Shown here: positions 23,603 through 32,100 of the stretch, in pieces
How positions within the stretch are numbered: the first letter of the stretch is position 1
Layout: each line of letters starts with the position of its first letter
Source of the DNA: a virus
Virus record (IMG/VR): IMGVR_UViG_3300008114_000067
Span: 1-36,641 of that record
DNA: 36,641 bases
Strand: one strand, 5' to 3'
Translations under genes and position numbers: made by a program
The notes under the pieces: model-generated
Seen by the model: the letters and a program-made list of their open reading frames with translations, nothing else
Told to the model about the DNA's origin: nothing
The model's database searches: none

Positions 23603-24919
23603 ATGGGTAGTGCTTTCCGTATTCTCAATGCGGGCAACGAGCACATCGTCAAGCAGTCGCAGATTGACGCGGCGCGGGTTGTACAGAAAGCTAGGAACGC
23701 GGCTCAGTTGAGCCTTGTCGAGAGCAAGAAGATTGTGCAGGCTGCTAACAACGCGGCTTCACAATCTTTTGCTACTGCTAGAAGGCAAGTTCAGAGCGCA
23801 AATAACTCTGCGGAAGAAGTCCTGTACGGGTCTAATGTGCGCTTGCAGAACGCGAGTAACGCTTTATCAGCAACCGTCACTTCTTCCCGGCGTCAGATAC
23901 AGGCTACCAGTAACTCGGTAGCCCGGGCGCAGATGAAGAGCAAGCTGGCCATTCAGGCTAAGTTTAACGACGAGGCTATACAAGTAGCCGAAGCTCGTAA
24001 GGTTCTACAGGCCGCTCGCAATGAGCGGGCGGCTGTGGAAACCGATGTTGCCAACTGGACGGTGTCTCTCCGAAACAAGCAGCGCACTGACGCTATGGGT
24101 AAGCAGGTTAATGCTCTACAAGAGCAAATCAACGCTGCTCTGGATAGTGCGACATTGGGCAGGGCTTTCGACCGTATCGCTAACTCCGAAACTCTCGGAG
24201 CAACAATCGCTAACGCCGCTGCTGCCGGTGTCGGTGGCTCGTCTGTGGAAGCGTTTAACAGCGCTATGTCCCTGCGGCAATCCATGCGAGAAGAACGTGA
24301 AGACCGAGAGATCGCCTCTAGAGTGCAGTTTGCCCGAAGGCAACAAGCAGACGCTATGGGCGAGGCTTACAACGGCTTTGGCGGCTTTGGTCGGGCGCAA
24401 CTAGATCGAGAAGTTATCATCGCGGAGCAGGACAACACGGCTGTCTTCGACGAGCAGAACTTCGACGCAATCCTAGACAACCAGAACTACGATCCTCTTT
24501 ATAGATCGCAGGATTATGGGGCTATCATTGCCGATCAGGACTTCGAGGTCTTTACTCCCGATCTGGACTTCACGCAGTACGTTGACCACAAGAAGATGTC
24601 TGGTTTGCAACAAGTTACCTCCTTCATCGGGGCTGGCGTTGCTACCTACTTCGGTGGCCCACAGGCGGGTGCGGCTGTTCTTGACGCCTCTATGGCTATC
24701 AATGACATGCAGAACGGGAACTTCGCTGGTGCACAGCAAGGGTTCACTAACGCCTTTGGTAACGCAACTCAAGGGTGGAAGACCTACAGAGCCGGGGCTA
24801 CCAATGGTGGTCAGGGCGCTGCTTGGGGAGCTAACCTCTTCAAGAGCAAGCCTGTCAGCGGATACAACTCAGACGTAGGCACCGTTAACTTCGGTGCGTC
24901 TTTGAAACTCGGAGGATAA
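23603..24919 (+). CDS. Internal virion (ejection) protein, gp14 position (438 aa)
   Basis: Lies between the nozzle gene and two large ejection proteins, the place of T7 gp14, which forms an outer-membrane channel after ejection. It is more than twice the length of T7 gp14 (196 aa). Residues 26-151 are seven exact 18-residue helical repeats; residues about 152-255 are further helical, low in Cys and Trp; a Gly/Phe-rich turn (GFGGFG) leads to seven 9-residue repeats at 266-328; the C-terminus (about 330-438) is Gly/Ala-rich with a QVTSFIGAGVATYFGGPQA segment that could insert in a membrane. The sequence is not clearly homologous to gp14; the role is from position and helical make-up. Only a weak GAAGGG binding site is seen. 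Confidence 0.9.
   Translation: MGSAFRILNAGNEHIVKQSQIDAARVVQKARNAAQLSLVESKKIVQAANNAASQSFATARRQVQSANNSAEEVLYGSNVRLQNASNALSATVTSSRRQIQATSNSVARAQMKSKLAIQAKFNDEAIQVAEARKVLQAARNERAAVETDVANWTVSLRNKQRTDAMGKQVNALQEQINAALDSATLGRAFDRIANSETLGATIANAAAAGVGGSSVEAFNSAMSLRQSMREEREDREIASRVQFARRQQADAMGEAYNGFGGFGRAQLDREVIIAEQDNTAVFDEQNFDAILDNQNYDPLYRSQDYGAIIADQDFEVFTPDLDFTQYVDHKKMSGLQQVTSFIGAGVATYFGGPQAGAAVLDASMAINDMQNGNFAGAQQGFTNAFGNATQGWKTYRAGATNGGQGAAWGANLFKSKPVSGYNSDVGTVNFGASLKLGG
23678..24055 (+). repeat. Seven 18-residue helical repeats in the gp14-position protein
   Basis: Residues 26-151 split without gaps into seven units of 18. Position 2 is Val, Ile or Leu in all, position 3 is Gln in all seven and position 7 is Asn in all seven; units mostly end in Lys or Arg. 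Examples are IVQAANNAASQSFATARR and RLQNASNALSATVTSSRR. The DNA of the units has diverged, so this is an old, maintained protein repeat rather than a recent duplication. As a continuous helix it would be about 19 nm long (126 residues at 0.15 nm). Confidence 0.88.
24398..24586 (+). repeat. Seven 9-residue repeats in the gp14-position protein
   Basis: Residues 266-328 form seven consecutive units of nine. The core is x-Gln-(Asp/Asn)-(aromatic)-x-x-x-hydrophobic-x; examples are EQNFDAILD and SQDYGAIIA. Gln or Leu is at position 2 and Asp or Asn at position 3 in every unit. The fold is unknown. Confidence 0.8.
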
Positions 24920-24922
24920 CTC

Positions 24923-27082
24923 TTGGCACTAGGTGATCCACGCGAGCAGTTCGCAGGGCAAGACCCGCGACAAAACTTGCGCATGGGCGTTAGTCAATCC
25001 GGTGGCGGAGTAGTTAGGGCTACTCCGCTCACTGATACGTACAATGACAACTCTATCCCGGAGTTCCTTGGTAGGCTGGTAGAGCCTTACATCAAGCGCA
25101 AGCAAGACGAGGCTTTCTACAACGGCTATATGGCGCAACAAGCCGCTGGTGCGGAAGTTGAAGCTATCGACGACGGAGGCCCGATCTCTAAGATTTGGGG
25201 TCCTGATGGCTACAGAGAAGGGGCGGCTTTCTACCGCGGTAACGCTCTAGTTACTAAGCAGGTAAGGAGCTATCTCGAAGATGTGGACAATCTTAAAAGG
25301 CTGCCTCCAGAGGAGCTTTCTAGGAAGTTTGCGGAAGACAGCCAAAAGCTGCTAACTGGTAACGATTGGACTGACGCCATTGTCCAGAAGCAGATGATGG
25401 AGCAGATGGGACCTGCTATCAACACCGTTCTCAAAGCCCGCTTTGAATGGCAGCAAGAGCAGGGTGTCGAAGCACAGGTTGAAGCTATAGCCGGTCAAGC
25501 CGGGCTTATGCAGAAGCTATATGTGGATCAGGCCCGTACCACGGAACCGTCTCAAGAACTAACCCAAGCCATTGTGCAGGGGGAAGAACAGTTCTTGGGT
25601 ACCCTGCCTATCCCGTATGGGCAGACTTCTTCTAGCTACAAAAAGGCCCTTGGCCTCGCCTCTAGGCGGATGCTTCGAGAGGGAAACTTCTACGCCTTTG
25701 AGGCGATGAAGGGCCGGGGCCTTCTCGATCTAATGGACGAGAAGGACGCCGCCGCTATCGAGAAAGCCTACGTTTCCGAAGGCGGTCGGGCTATCGAACA
25801 GGCCCGCTTCCAACTCCTGCCTCAAATCCTCGCTCTTAAAGAGGATGTGAAGTTCGAGAGGATCAGTCCGAATGCGGCGGCGGCTAGGTACCACGCTCTT
25901 AACGAGGCGGCTAGAAAGCTGACCGGCGTTAGGGACGTCGAACTGTTTGACGCCAAGGCGATTGAGGGTGGGGCTACAGACGTGATCGAATTGACACGTC
26001 AGACCGCCCTGAGGAACCAAGCCCGTCTGGACGCCATTGCAGACCGGGAGGCGAATTGGGCTCACGAAGAGCGCATGGTCCGGGAGAAGGCGGCGGCTGA
26101 GGCCGCAGTCGCCCAGACGGTATGGGCCAGCGGCGACATCAACGACGCGCTCATCAAGAAGCAAGTCGAGCCGTGGCAGATGGACGCCGTCGCCCACGAG
26201 GCGGTCAAGGCGGGGCGGGCAGAGGACCTTGCCCGGGTGTTCGTGACCAGTCGCGGGTGGCATTCCGGCAAGGTCGCGGAGCAGCTTCAATCCGGGGTCA
26301 CGACCAGCCTCACAGAAGGCTGGACCGACGAGACCGCCCGAACCTTCGACACTTGGAAGAAGCTGAACGACGTGAATGGCGGCGCTGCTGCTACGTACTT
26401 CGGGGACCAGTACCACACGGCGCTGTCTCACATGGACGACATGATCCAGACGGGTATGAACCCGGCGCTAGCTTGGACACGAGCCTTTGGGAACGTGACT
26501 GCCTACGATCAATCCATGCTTCGACAAGAGGACAGGAAAGAAGCCCGGGCGGCTGTTAAAGACGAGCTTAAGCGCATTGACGGCGGCTTCCTAGGTATCG
26601 GAAACGCAGAACTGTCTGACAGCGCAGAGGTTGTCATCTCTCGTACTATCGAGGGATACGTGGCTGTAAATCGTAAGTACGGTTCAGCAAGCGTTTCATC
26701 GCTGGCTAAACAGGGATACGATAAAGCTATCGCTACAGGTAAGCTTGAGCACTACGGAAGGTTTGCTTGGAACAATCCCAAGGGAACTCAGCCGTTGTGG
26801 CAGGCGACCGGAATTCAGGCTGACGCTTTCGGTAAGGTGTTCAACTCCGAAGTTGACGAGCGCTTCAAAGCAATGGGCGTTGGTCGCCTTAGGGAGTACG
26901 ATATCGCCCGTCAGGGTAGCCAAGTCTTTATCGCCGGTATCGACGGTGATGGAGAGACCAAGCTTATCACCTTTACAGTGAAAGACTTGGAGAGGCGTAA
27001 AGAACAGATGATCCGAAGCAAGGTTCTAAAGGGTTCTAGTGCGCCTACCGATTGGGGAGTCATTCCTCGCGGGAATAAATAA
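24923..27082 (+). CDS. Internal virion (ejection) protein, T7 gp15-like (719 aa, TTG start)
   Basis: Second ejection protein; T7 gp15 (747 aa) forms the hexameric trans-periplasmic tube with gp16. The length and position match. The TTG start is supported by GGAGG at 24911-24915, seven bases upstream. The N-terminus contains GQDPRQNLRMGVSQSGGG, then SIPEFLGRLVEPYIKRKQDEA, a pattern typical of this family. The rest is mostly alpha-helical with many Glu, Arg, Ala and Gln. Bases about 26030-26400 (residues about 370-490) are much richer in GC than the flanks: line 26161-26220 counts to 75% GC against about 47% in 26641-26700. A hairpin follows the stop. Confidence 0.93.
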   Translation: MALGDPREQFAGQDPRQNLRMGVSQSGGGVVRATPLTDTYNDNSIPEFLGRLVEPYIKRKQDEAFYNGYMAQQAAGAEVEAIDDGGPISKIWGPDGYREGAAFYRGNALVTKQVRSYLEDVDNLKRLPPEELSRKFAEDSQKLLTGNDWTDAIVQKQMMEQMGPAINTVLKARFEWQQEQGVEAQVEAIAGQAGLMQKLYVDQARTTEPSQELTQAIVQGEEQFLGTLPIPYGQTSSSYKKALGLASRRMLREGNFYAFEAMKGRGLLDLMDEKDAAAIEKAYVSEGGRAIEQARFQLLPQILALKEDVKFERISPNAAAARYHALNEAARKLTGVRDVELFDAKAIEGGATDVIELTRQTALRNQARLDAIADREANWAHEERMVREKAAAEAAVAQTVWASGDINDALIKKQVEPWQMDAVAHEAVKAGRAEDLARVFVTSRGWHSGKVAEQLQSGVTTSLTEGWTDETARTFDTWKKLNDVNGGAAATYFGDQYHTALSHMDDMIQTGMNPALAWTRAFGNVTAYDQSMLRQEDRKEARAAVKDELKRIDGGFLGIGNAELSDSAEVVISRTIEGYVAVNRKYGSASVSSLAKQGYDKAIATGKLEHYGRFAWNNPKGTQPLWQATGIQADAFGKVFNSEVDERFKAMGVGRLREYDIARQGSQVFIAGIDGDGETKLITFTVKDLERRKEQMIRSKVLKGSSAPTDWGVIPRGNK

Positions 27083-27104
27083 GGGAGGGGCTTAGGCCCC
27101 TCTC
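27083..27104 (+). other. RNA hairpin between ejection-protein genes
   Basis: Bases 27083-27091 pair with 27096-27104 (nine pairs with one G-U), loop TTAG. It starts right after the stop of the gp15-like gene. The downstream bases ACCTTTC are only weakly U-rich, so it is at best a poor terminator; it may protect or separate the messages of the two large ejection proteins. Confidence 0.6.
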
Positions 27105-27124
27105 ACCTTTCAACTGGAGACACC

Positions 27125-30100
27125 ATGAAACTATCCGATCTAAGGGGCAAGGCCCGTGCAGATCAGTTCAAGCTGGCGGCAGAGTTCGCTGGCGTGTCGC
27201 CTGAGGTCTTCCAAGGCATCTGGCGCACCGAAAGCAGCGAAGGCAAGAACATGCGCTCGCCTGCTGGTGCTGAGGGACACTTTGGTCTTATGCCTGCTAC
27301 TAGGCAGACTTGGGAGAAGCGCACCGGGGCGCAATACAACCCGAACGATTTCACTGAGAGCCTTTATGTCTCGGCACTGACTATGCGCGAGAATATGGGG
27401 CTTGCTAGGGGCAACCTGAATGACGCCCTGCGCATTTACAACGCAGGCACTGACAGGACAAACTGGAACAACGAAGAGACCCGCGCCTACGTGGGCAAGG
27501 TGCTAGGACACGACTATACCGCAGATCAGAACGCTATGGGCGCGAAGATCAAGGGCAAGACCCTTACTATGCGGGACCTTACGGACATGCCGACTGGTTC
27601 CTCTCTCGACATCGCTCCTAAGGATATGGAGAAAGCCCTGAGGTCTGGACAGGTTCGTATGCCTGAACATGCAGACAAGGACAAGCTGGTCGCTGAGGCG
27701 CTGTCTCCGTCCGCCCCTCTGAAAAGGATGACGACGAATAAGGCTGCTATCCAAGATGCGCAGAGCCGAGAGGCTGGTGCCGGGATGCAGCACTCGATTG
27801 ACAACAGCTTTTCTCCAGTACAGAAGTTCGCTCACGCTGCTGCTGATCTTACGCTTACCGCCTCTATTATCAAGCAGTTCACCAGAGACCATCCCGAACA
27901 AGAGGAAGGCTTCGGACGGTACTATGTGGAAAACTGGAAAGAGATCGAGAAGTTCGCGCAGAACGAGCATGAGGCTAGCCGTCTAAGGAGAGCCCGCAGT
28001 AAGGCTGAGTTGGCCCAAATCCAGCAAGACATCACCGAACGGCGCGGACACCAAGAGGTTTATGCCAAGAGCACGTCTGACGCGCTGATCTATGGAGGGT
28101 TGGCGTCGGTCACAGACCCGGCTGGTCTGGCCTTGGGGGCTGGAGTGGGAAAGGGTCTACAAGTCTTTGGCGTTGGCTCAAGAGTCCTGCTTAGCGGTAA
28201 GAAGGCGGTAGCGGCTGAGGAAGCCGTTGAAGCCGTCACGAAGCTCACGCCTGTGGCTCAGAAGCCTCACCCGTTCCTAACCACAGTCGAAACCTACGTC
28301 GAGAACGGTGTAACCAAGAGGCGCACTGTGCCGCTTATGGTGGGCCCTAAAAACTCTGCTGAGGTGATTACTCCCGGAAGAGCGGCAGTCGCGGCTCAGG
28401 CGGAAGTGAAGCCTAACGTGGCTGCTGGCGTAGCCTCTCTTATGGCTGAGGGTGCCGGGGCTAACCTTCTGGCAGACGCCACTCTGGACGCTTTGGGCGA
28501 CCACAAGACTACAATGGATTACGCCATTGACGGCGGGCTCGGTCTGTTTATGGGGGCTGCAGTATCTCCGTTTGTCATCAAGGGTGTGAACGACGAGACC
28601 TTGCGGAGCCTCGCCTCTAAGTTCCAACGTGAGGCGGCTGAGAAGGAATTCACGCGCTTCAAGTCTGTGCAAGACGATCTAGGTCCAGACGCTACTCCAG
28701 ACGAGATCATGGAGGAAGTCTCCAAGAGGGATGCTTGGGAGCTTAGGGATACCTTACGTATTTCTCTCGCTCCGGTTGACGCTCAGATGAAGTTCCTGCA
28801 AGACGACCCTGCGGCACATCTCACGACTAACAGCGAAGTCTTAAACGACATCAGCGCTAGGTACAACCTCGCCGCCGTGTCAGATGAAACAGAGCGTAGT
28901 GTCGTAGCTGAGTTGATCGCCCGTTCAGAGGCGATGTCTAAGGCTAACCCTGTGGACACAAAGGGGGTCACGTCCGTTCTCGCCAAGGCGAAGATGGGCG
29001 ACGACCGTGGCTGGGAAAGTACCGGCATGACGCTCATGTCGTCTAACAGTCCGGTAGCCCGTAGCGTTGGGCAGATGCTTCTAGAGGGTACCACAGGTGC
29101 CGGCGGGCGCAGACGTACTGCCGCTATGTCCCAAGTCGTACGGGAGCGTCTGTACAACCGGCATATGGTTGGCTATGACGACCTGTATCACCTGTATCGG
29201 AACGAGCGCGGCGTACATATCGCCGTTGACGCGGTCAAGGGCGACGTCCGTGCGGACTTCGGCAGGGCGGTAGCTATTGAGATCGAGAGCCGCAACCTGC
29301 CTCCTGACATGGAGCGTGTGGCCCCTCCGGCGCACCCTGCGGTGTCTGCGGCGGCTGACCTGTTTGAGAAGGGCATGGACCACATGCGTATCGAACAGCA
29401 ACACGTCGGCACGGTGGGCGCTGCTAGGCTTGGCAACACATCAACCGGGTACTTCATGCACAGGCTTGATCCCAAGGCTGTAGCTAAGCTGTCCCGGGTC
29501 CAGCAAGACAATGTGCGCAAAATCCTGTCGAACCAGTTTGTCTCGGAAATGGGTTATGACCGCAAGTTCTCTGATACGTTGGCTGCTAAGTACTTAGAGC
29601 GGGCTATCGACAAGCGGTACGGGATGGGACAAGTTCCCTTTAACCTACACGATCCCGAAGCTGCTGACATTGTCAATGACACCTTGAAGGCACTAGGAAT
29701 AGAGTCCCATGACGCCGAGAGGCTTATGGCGAAGTTCTCTCGGGGTGGCGCTGGCCATACCAAGGGACGTCTTCGCCTTGACCTGCTGGCGGACATCGGA
29801 GACGACATGAAGCTTATCGACCTGTTCAGCACGGACATTACTGCGTTGTATCGGTCCTACGCTCGTCGCGTCTCCGGGGAAGTGGCTCTGGCTCAATACG
29901 GCATTATGGGCAAGAAGGGGCTTGATGTTCTTAAGCAGGCGATGAAGGCTAGCAATGCCTCCGAAGGGGACATGGCTGCATTCGATCAAATCTCTTCCGA
30001 GTTCCTGAACCTGTCCTATGGAAGCCATAACCATAACTACATGGACAACATCCGGATTGCTACCAGTCTGTCCCGTCTAGGTGGCATGGGCTTTACACAG

Positions 30101-31249
30101 TTCGGTGAGTACGGCAACGGGCTAGCTGCTGTTGGTCTACACCGCACCTTTAACGCTATCGGGTCTATGCCCCGACTGATTAAAGAAGTCGGACAGATCA
30201 CTAAAGGTGGTCATGCGAAGAACCCTATTCTAGACAGTATCGACCTTCTCGGTGGACACATTGGTCTTGACGAGTACACGCTTACCCGTCTTTGGGACGT
30301 ACCTGATAACAGCATCAAGATGTACGGAACCGAGAACATCGGGGTTACGTCACGAGCCCTTCGCTTGGGTGGAAACTTGCAAGCTATCCTGTCCGGGCAC
30401 CGAATGATTACGGCGGTGCAGACCCGTGGTATGGCAGAACAGATCGTTCATAAGCTTATGAAGATCACCCGTGACGGTTTAGACGACGCTGCTATCAGGG
30501 ACATGGGCATTAGCCCGAAGCTCCAAGCGAAGATCAAAGCAGACCTTCCTAACATCGCAGAGTTCGACGGTAAGGGCAACCTGACTAAGCTTGACCTGTT
30601 TAAGTCTAAGATGTTGGAAGAGGATATTATGGAGATGCGAGACGCGATTGAGCGTGGTGCTTCTCAGATCATCCAGCGCACTTACACCGGGGAAACCGGG
30701 AAGTGGGCGCACAATGGCTTCCTAAAGATACTGGCACAGTTCCGGACGTTCAGCCTTACCGCTGTAGAAAAGCAGTGGGGAAGGAACGCTAGGAACTACG
30801 GGGCGCTTAAGTCCGCAATGTACCTTCTAGGCGCTATGTCGTTCGCTGCTCCCATCCATGCCGCCCGCGTTCATGCTAGGACGCTTGGTATGTCCCGGAG
30901 TGAGCGCGAGGAGTATATCCAGAAGAACATGGATGTCGGCGCGTTTGTGCGGGCTACGATGGGTTACGCCTCAGCCTCCGGCCTTCTCGGGGACATCTAC
31001 GACGTCGGTGTCGGGGCGTTCTCTAGCTGGTTCGGAGACGAGGGCCGGGACTTCGCGGAGACCATCGGCGTTCGTGGCGGCGGTCAGAACAAGTTCCTAG
31101 GAGGCGTCATAGCCCCGGGGGCTTCTCTGATCGAAGACCTGTACGCGGGAGTGCGCGGTGATCCTCACAAGCTCTTGCGAGCGATGCCGTTCAGTAATCT
31201 CCCTTATATCCAACCTCTTGTAAACTTCACAAAGCAAGAGGACGAATAA
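27125..31249 (+). CDS. Internal virion protein with lytic transglycosylase domain, T7 gp16-like (1374 aa)
   Basis: The largest protein. The N-terminal 120 residues are a soluble lytic transglycosylase domain: FQGIWRTESSEGK with the expected catalytic Glu at residue 36, GHFGLMPAT, and the later ALRIYNAGTDR segment. It cuts peptidoglycan as the ejection proteins cross the periplasm. The remainder is helical, with a hydrophobic stretch around residues 320-345 and another around 465-485 that could contact the inner membrane, as gp16 does when it pulls DNA into the cell. The length is close to T7 gp16 (1318 aa). The ATG follows CTGGAG. A hairpin and promoter 3 follow. The assignment is confident. 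Confidence 0.96.
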   Translation: MKLSDLRGKARADQFKLAAEFAGVSPEVFQGIWRTESSEGKNMRSPAGAEGHFGLMPATRQTWEKRTGAQYNPNDFTESLYVSALTMRENMGLARGNLNDALRIYNAGTDRTNWNNEETRAYVGKVLGHDYTADQNAMGAKIKGKTLTMRDLTDMPTGSSLDIAPKDMEKALRSGQVRMPEHADKDKLVAEALSPSAPLKRMTTNKAAIQDAQSREAGAGMQHSIDNSFSPVQKFAHAAADLTLTASIIKQFTRDHPEQEEGFGRYYVENWKEIEKFAQNEHEASRLRRARSKAELAQIQQDITERRGHQEVYAKSTSDALIYGGLASVTDPAGLALGAGVGKGLQVFGVGSRVLLSGKKAVAAEEAVEAVTKLTPVAQKPHPFLTTVETYVENGVTKRRTVPLMVGPKNSAEVITPGRAAVAAQAEVKPNVAAGVASLMAEGAGANLLADATLDALGDHKTTMDYAIDGGLGLFMGAAVSPFVIKGVNDETLRSLASKFQREAAEKEFTRFKSVQDDLGPDATPDEIMEEVSKRDAWELRDTLRISLAPVDAQMKFLQDDPAAHLTTNSEVLNDISARYNLAAVSDETERSVVAELIARSEAMSKANPVDTKGVTSVLAKAKMGDDRGWESTGMTLMSSNSPVARSVGQMLLEGTTGAGGRRRTAAMSQVVRERLYNRHMVGYDDLYHLYRNERGVHIAVDAVKGDVRADFGRAVAIEIESRNLPPDMERVAPPAHPAVSAAADLFEKGMDHMRIEQQHVGTVGAARLGNTSTGYFMHRLDPKAVAKLSRVQQDNVRKILSNQFVSEMGYDRKFSDTLAAKYLERAIDKRYGMGQVPFNLHDPEAADIVNDTLKALGIESHDAERLMAKFSRGGAGHTKGRLRLDLLADIGDDMKLIDLFSTDITALYRSYARRVSGEVALAQYGIMGKKGLDVLKQAMKASNASEGDMAAFDQISSEFLNLSYGSHNHNYMDNIRIATSLSRLGGMGFTQFGEYGNGLAAVGLHRTFNAIGSMPRLIKEVGQITKGGHAKNPILDSIDLLGGHIGLDEYTLTRLWDVPDNSIKMYGTENIGVTSRALRLGGNLQAILSGHRMITAVQTRGMAEQIVHKLMKITRDGLDDAAIRDMGISPKLQAKIKADLPNIAEFDGKGNLTKLDLFKSKMLEEDIMEMRDAIERGASQIIQRTYTGETGKWAHNGFLKILAQFRTFSLTAVEKQWGRNARNYGALKSAMYLLGAMSFAAPIHAARVHARTLGMSRSEREEYIQKNMDVGAFVRATMGYASASGLLGDIYDVGVGAFSSWFGDEGRDFAETIGVRGGGQNKFLGGVIAPGASLIEDLYAGVRGDPHKLLRAMPFSNLPYIQPLVNFTKQEDE

Positions 31250-31254
31250 CAACT

Positions 31255-31284
31255 AGCGGCCTGTCCTTAACGGGGCGGGCCGCT
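31255..31284 (+). other. Terminator-like hairpin before promoter 3
   Basis: Bases 31255-31266 pair with 31273-31284 (12 pairs, seven perfect at the base, two G-U inside); the loop includes TTAAC. It is followed by GCCCTTTGG, a weak U stretch. It begins five bases after the gp16-like stop and 13 bases before promoter copy 3, so it may partly end the structural transcript before the fibre transcript begins. Confidence 0.6.
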
Positions 31285-31295
31285 GCCCTTTGGAA

Positions 31296-31313
31296 ATGAT
31301 ACCATCGGGCACA
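31296..31313 (+). promoter_or_regulatory. Phage RNA polymerase promoter, copy 3 (fibre, lysis, packaging)
   Basis: Contains TGATACCATCGGGC (31297-31310), identical to copies 1 and 2, then ACAG. It lies in the 95-base gap before the tail fibre gene. T7 has promoter phi17 in the same place before gene 17. The expected start is G31307; the leader of about 38 bases carries CGGAGGAAC as the ribosome binding site of the fibre gene. Confidence 0.78.
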
Positions 31314-31344
31314 GAGTTCAACCTTAACATCGGAGGAACAGAGC

Positions 31345-32091
31345 ATGTCTCTTGACCCGATGCTGGCTACTAGCGCTAAGTTCTCCATTAACACGTTCAC
31401 CGGCGACGGTGTAAAGACTACGTGGGACTTAAACTTTTCTGGTGGCTACATCCGACGTGACCACGTCAAAGCATACTCGACTTCTCTTGCCGATGTAAAC
31501 ACGACGCAAGTGTTGTCGTGGGTTGGCCCGAACCAAGTGACTATTACACCTCCGGTTCCTAACGGCCACACTCTCACAATCTATCGTGATACTCCAAAGG
31601 ATTTGCCCGTAGCGGACTTCCTCGATGGAGCTATCATCAACGAAACAAACCTTGACTTCATCGCTAAACAGTCCGTCTTCGTTTCCGCTGAAATGGTGGA
31701 CAGACTTAACCTGTTTGCTAACGAAGCGCACCAAGCCCTGATTAACTCTGAACAAGCTATCACGTTTGCTCAGGCTACGATCAACGGGGACTTCACTTTG
31801 TTCCTTCGGGGCAACGTGGCGAATAACTGGACAGTCGGTCAGAACTTCCCTGTAGGGACACAAATCGCCGGATCAGCTATTGCTACGCAAAGCTACGTTA
31901 CGTCTGCTTTGGGCTCATACGCGACTTCTGCAAATCTCAGCGCTGCTGTTACAACGGCGGCTACGGACGCGACGACTAAGGCTACTGCTGCCCAAACCGC
32001 CGCTGCTGCGGATGCGACTAACAAGGTCAACATAGAAACTAATCGCGCTAAAAGCATGGAAGGCTTCCTTCTTTGCATAGCGCTTCGCTAA
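31345..32091 (+). CDS. Tail fibre adapter: T7 gp17-type N-terminal domain (248 aa)
   Basis: Residues about 10-120 match the tail-binding domain of T7-type fibres: NTFTGDGVKTTWDLNFSGGY, then VTITPPVPNGHTLTIYRDTP and the DGAIINETNLDFIAKQSVF stretch. This anchors fibres to the tail between the adaptor and nozzle. After about residue 190 the chain is a coiled coil rich in Ala and Thr. It then stops abruptly at residue 248 without a receptor-binding part (T7 gp17 has 553 aa), so the following genes probably supply the distal parts. The last residues (GFLLCIALR) are hydrophobic and unlike a fibre end, so a broken longer fibre cannot be excluded. The ATG has GGAGGAA upstream. Confidence 0.93.
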   Translation: MSLDPMLATSAKFSINTFTGDGVKTTWDLNFSGGYIRRDHVKAYSTSLADVNTTQVLSWVGPNQVTITPPVPNGHTLTIYRDTPKDLPVADFLDGAIINETNLDFIAKQSVFVSAEMVDRLNLFANEAHQALINSEQAITFAQATINGDFTLFLRGNVANNWTVGQNFPVGTQIAGSAIATQSYVTSALGSYATSANLSAAVTTAATDATTKATAAQTAAAADATNKVNIETNRAKSMEGFLLCIALR

Positions 32092-32100
32092 GGAATAACA

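Noticed and set aside
26122-26559. 145-codon + strand frame inside the gp15-like gene
   Set aside because: It coincides with the GC-rich patch, where stops are rare in all frames; its product is an Arg/Gly-rich low-complexity chain without a binding site.
10364-28753. Partial promoter-like GATACC sequences at 10364, 11237 and 28748
   Set aside because: They share only GATACC, lack the CATCGGG start region and lie inside coding sequence.
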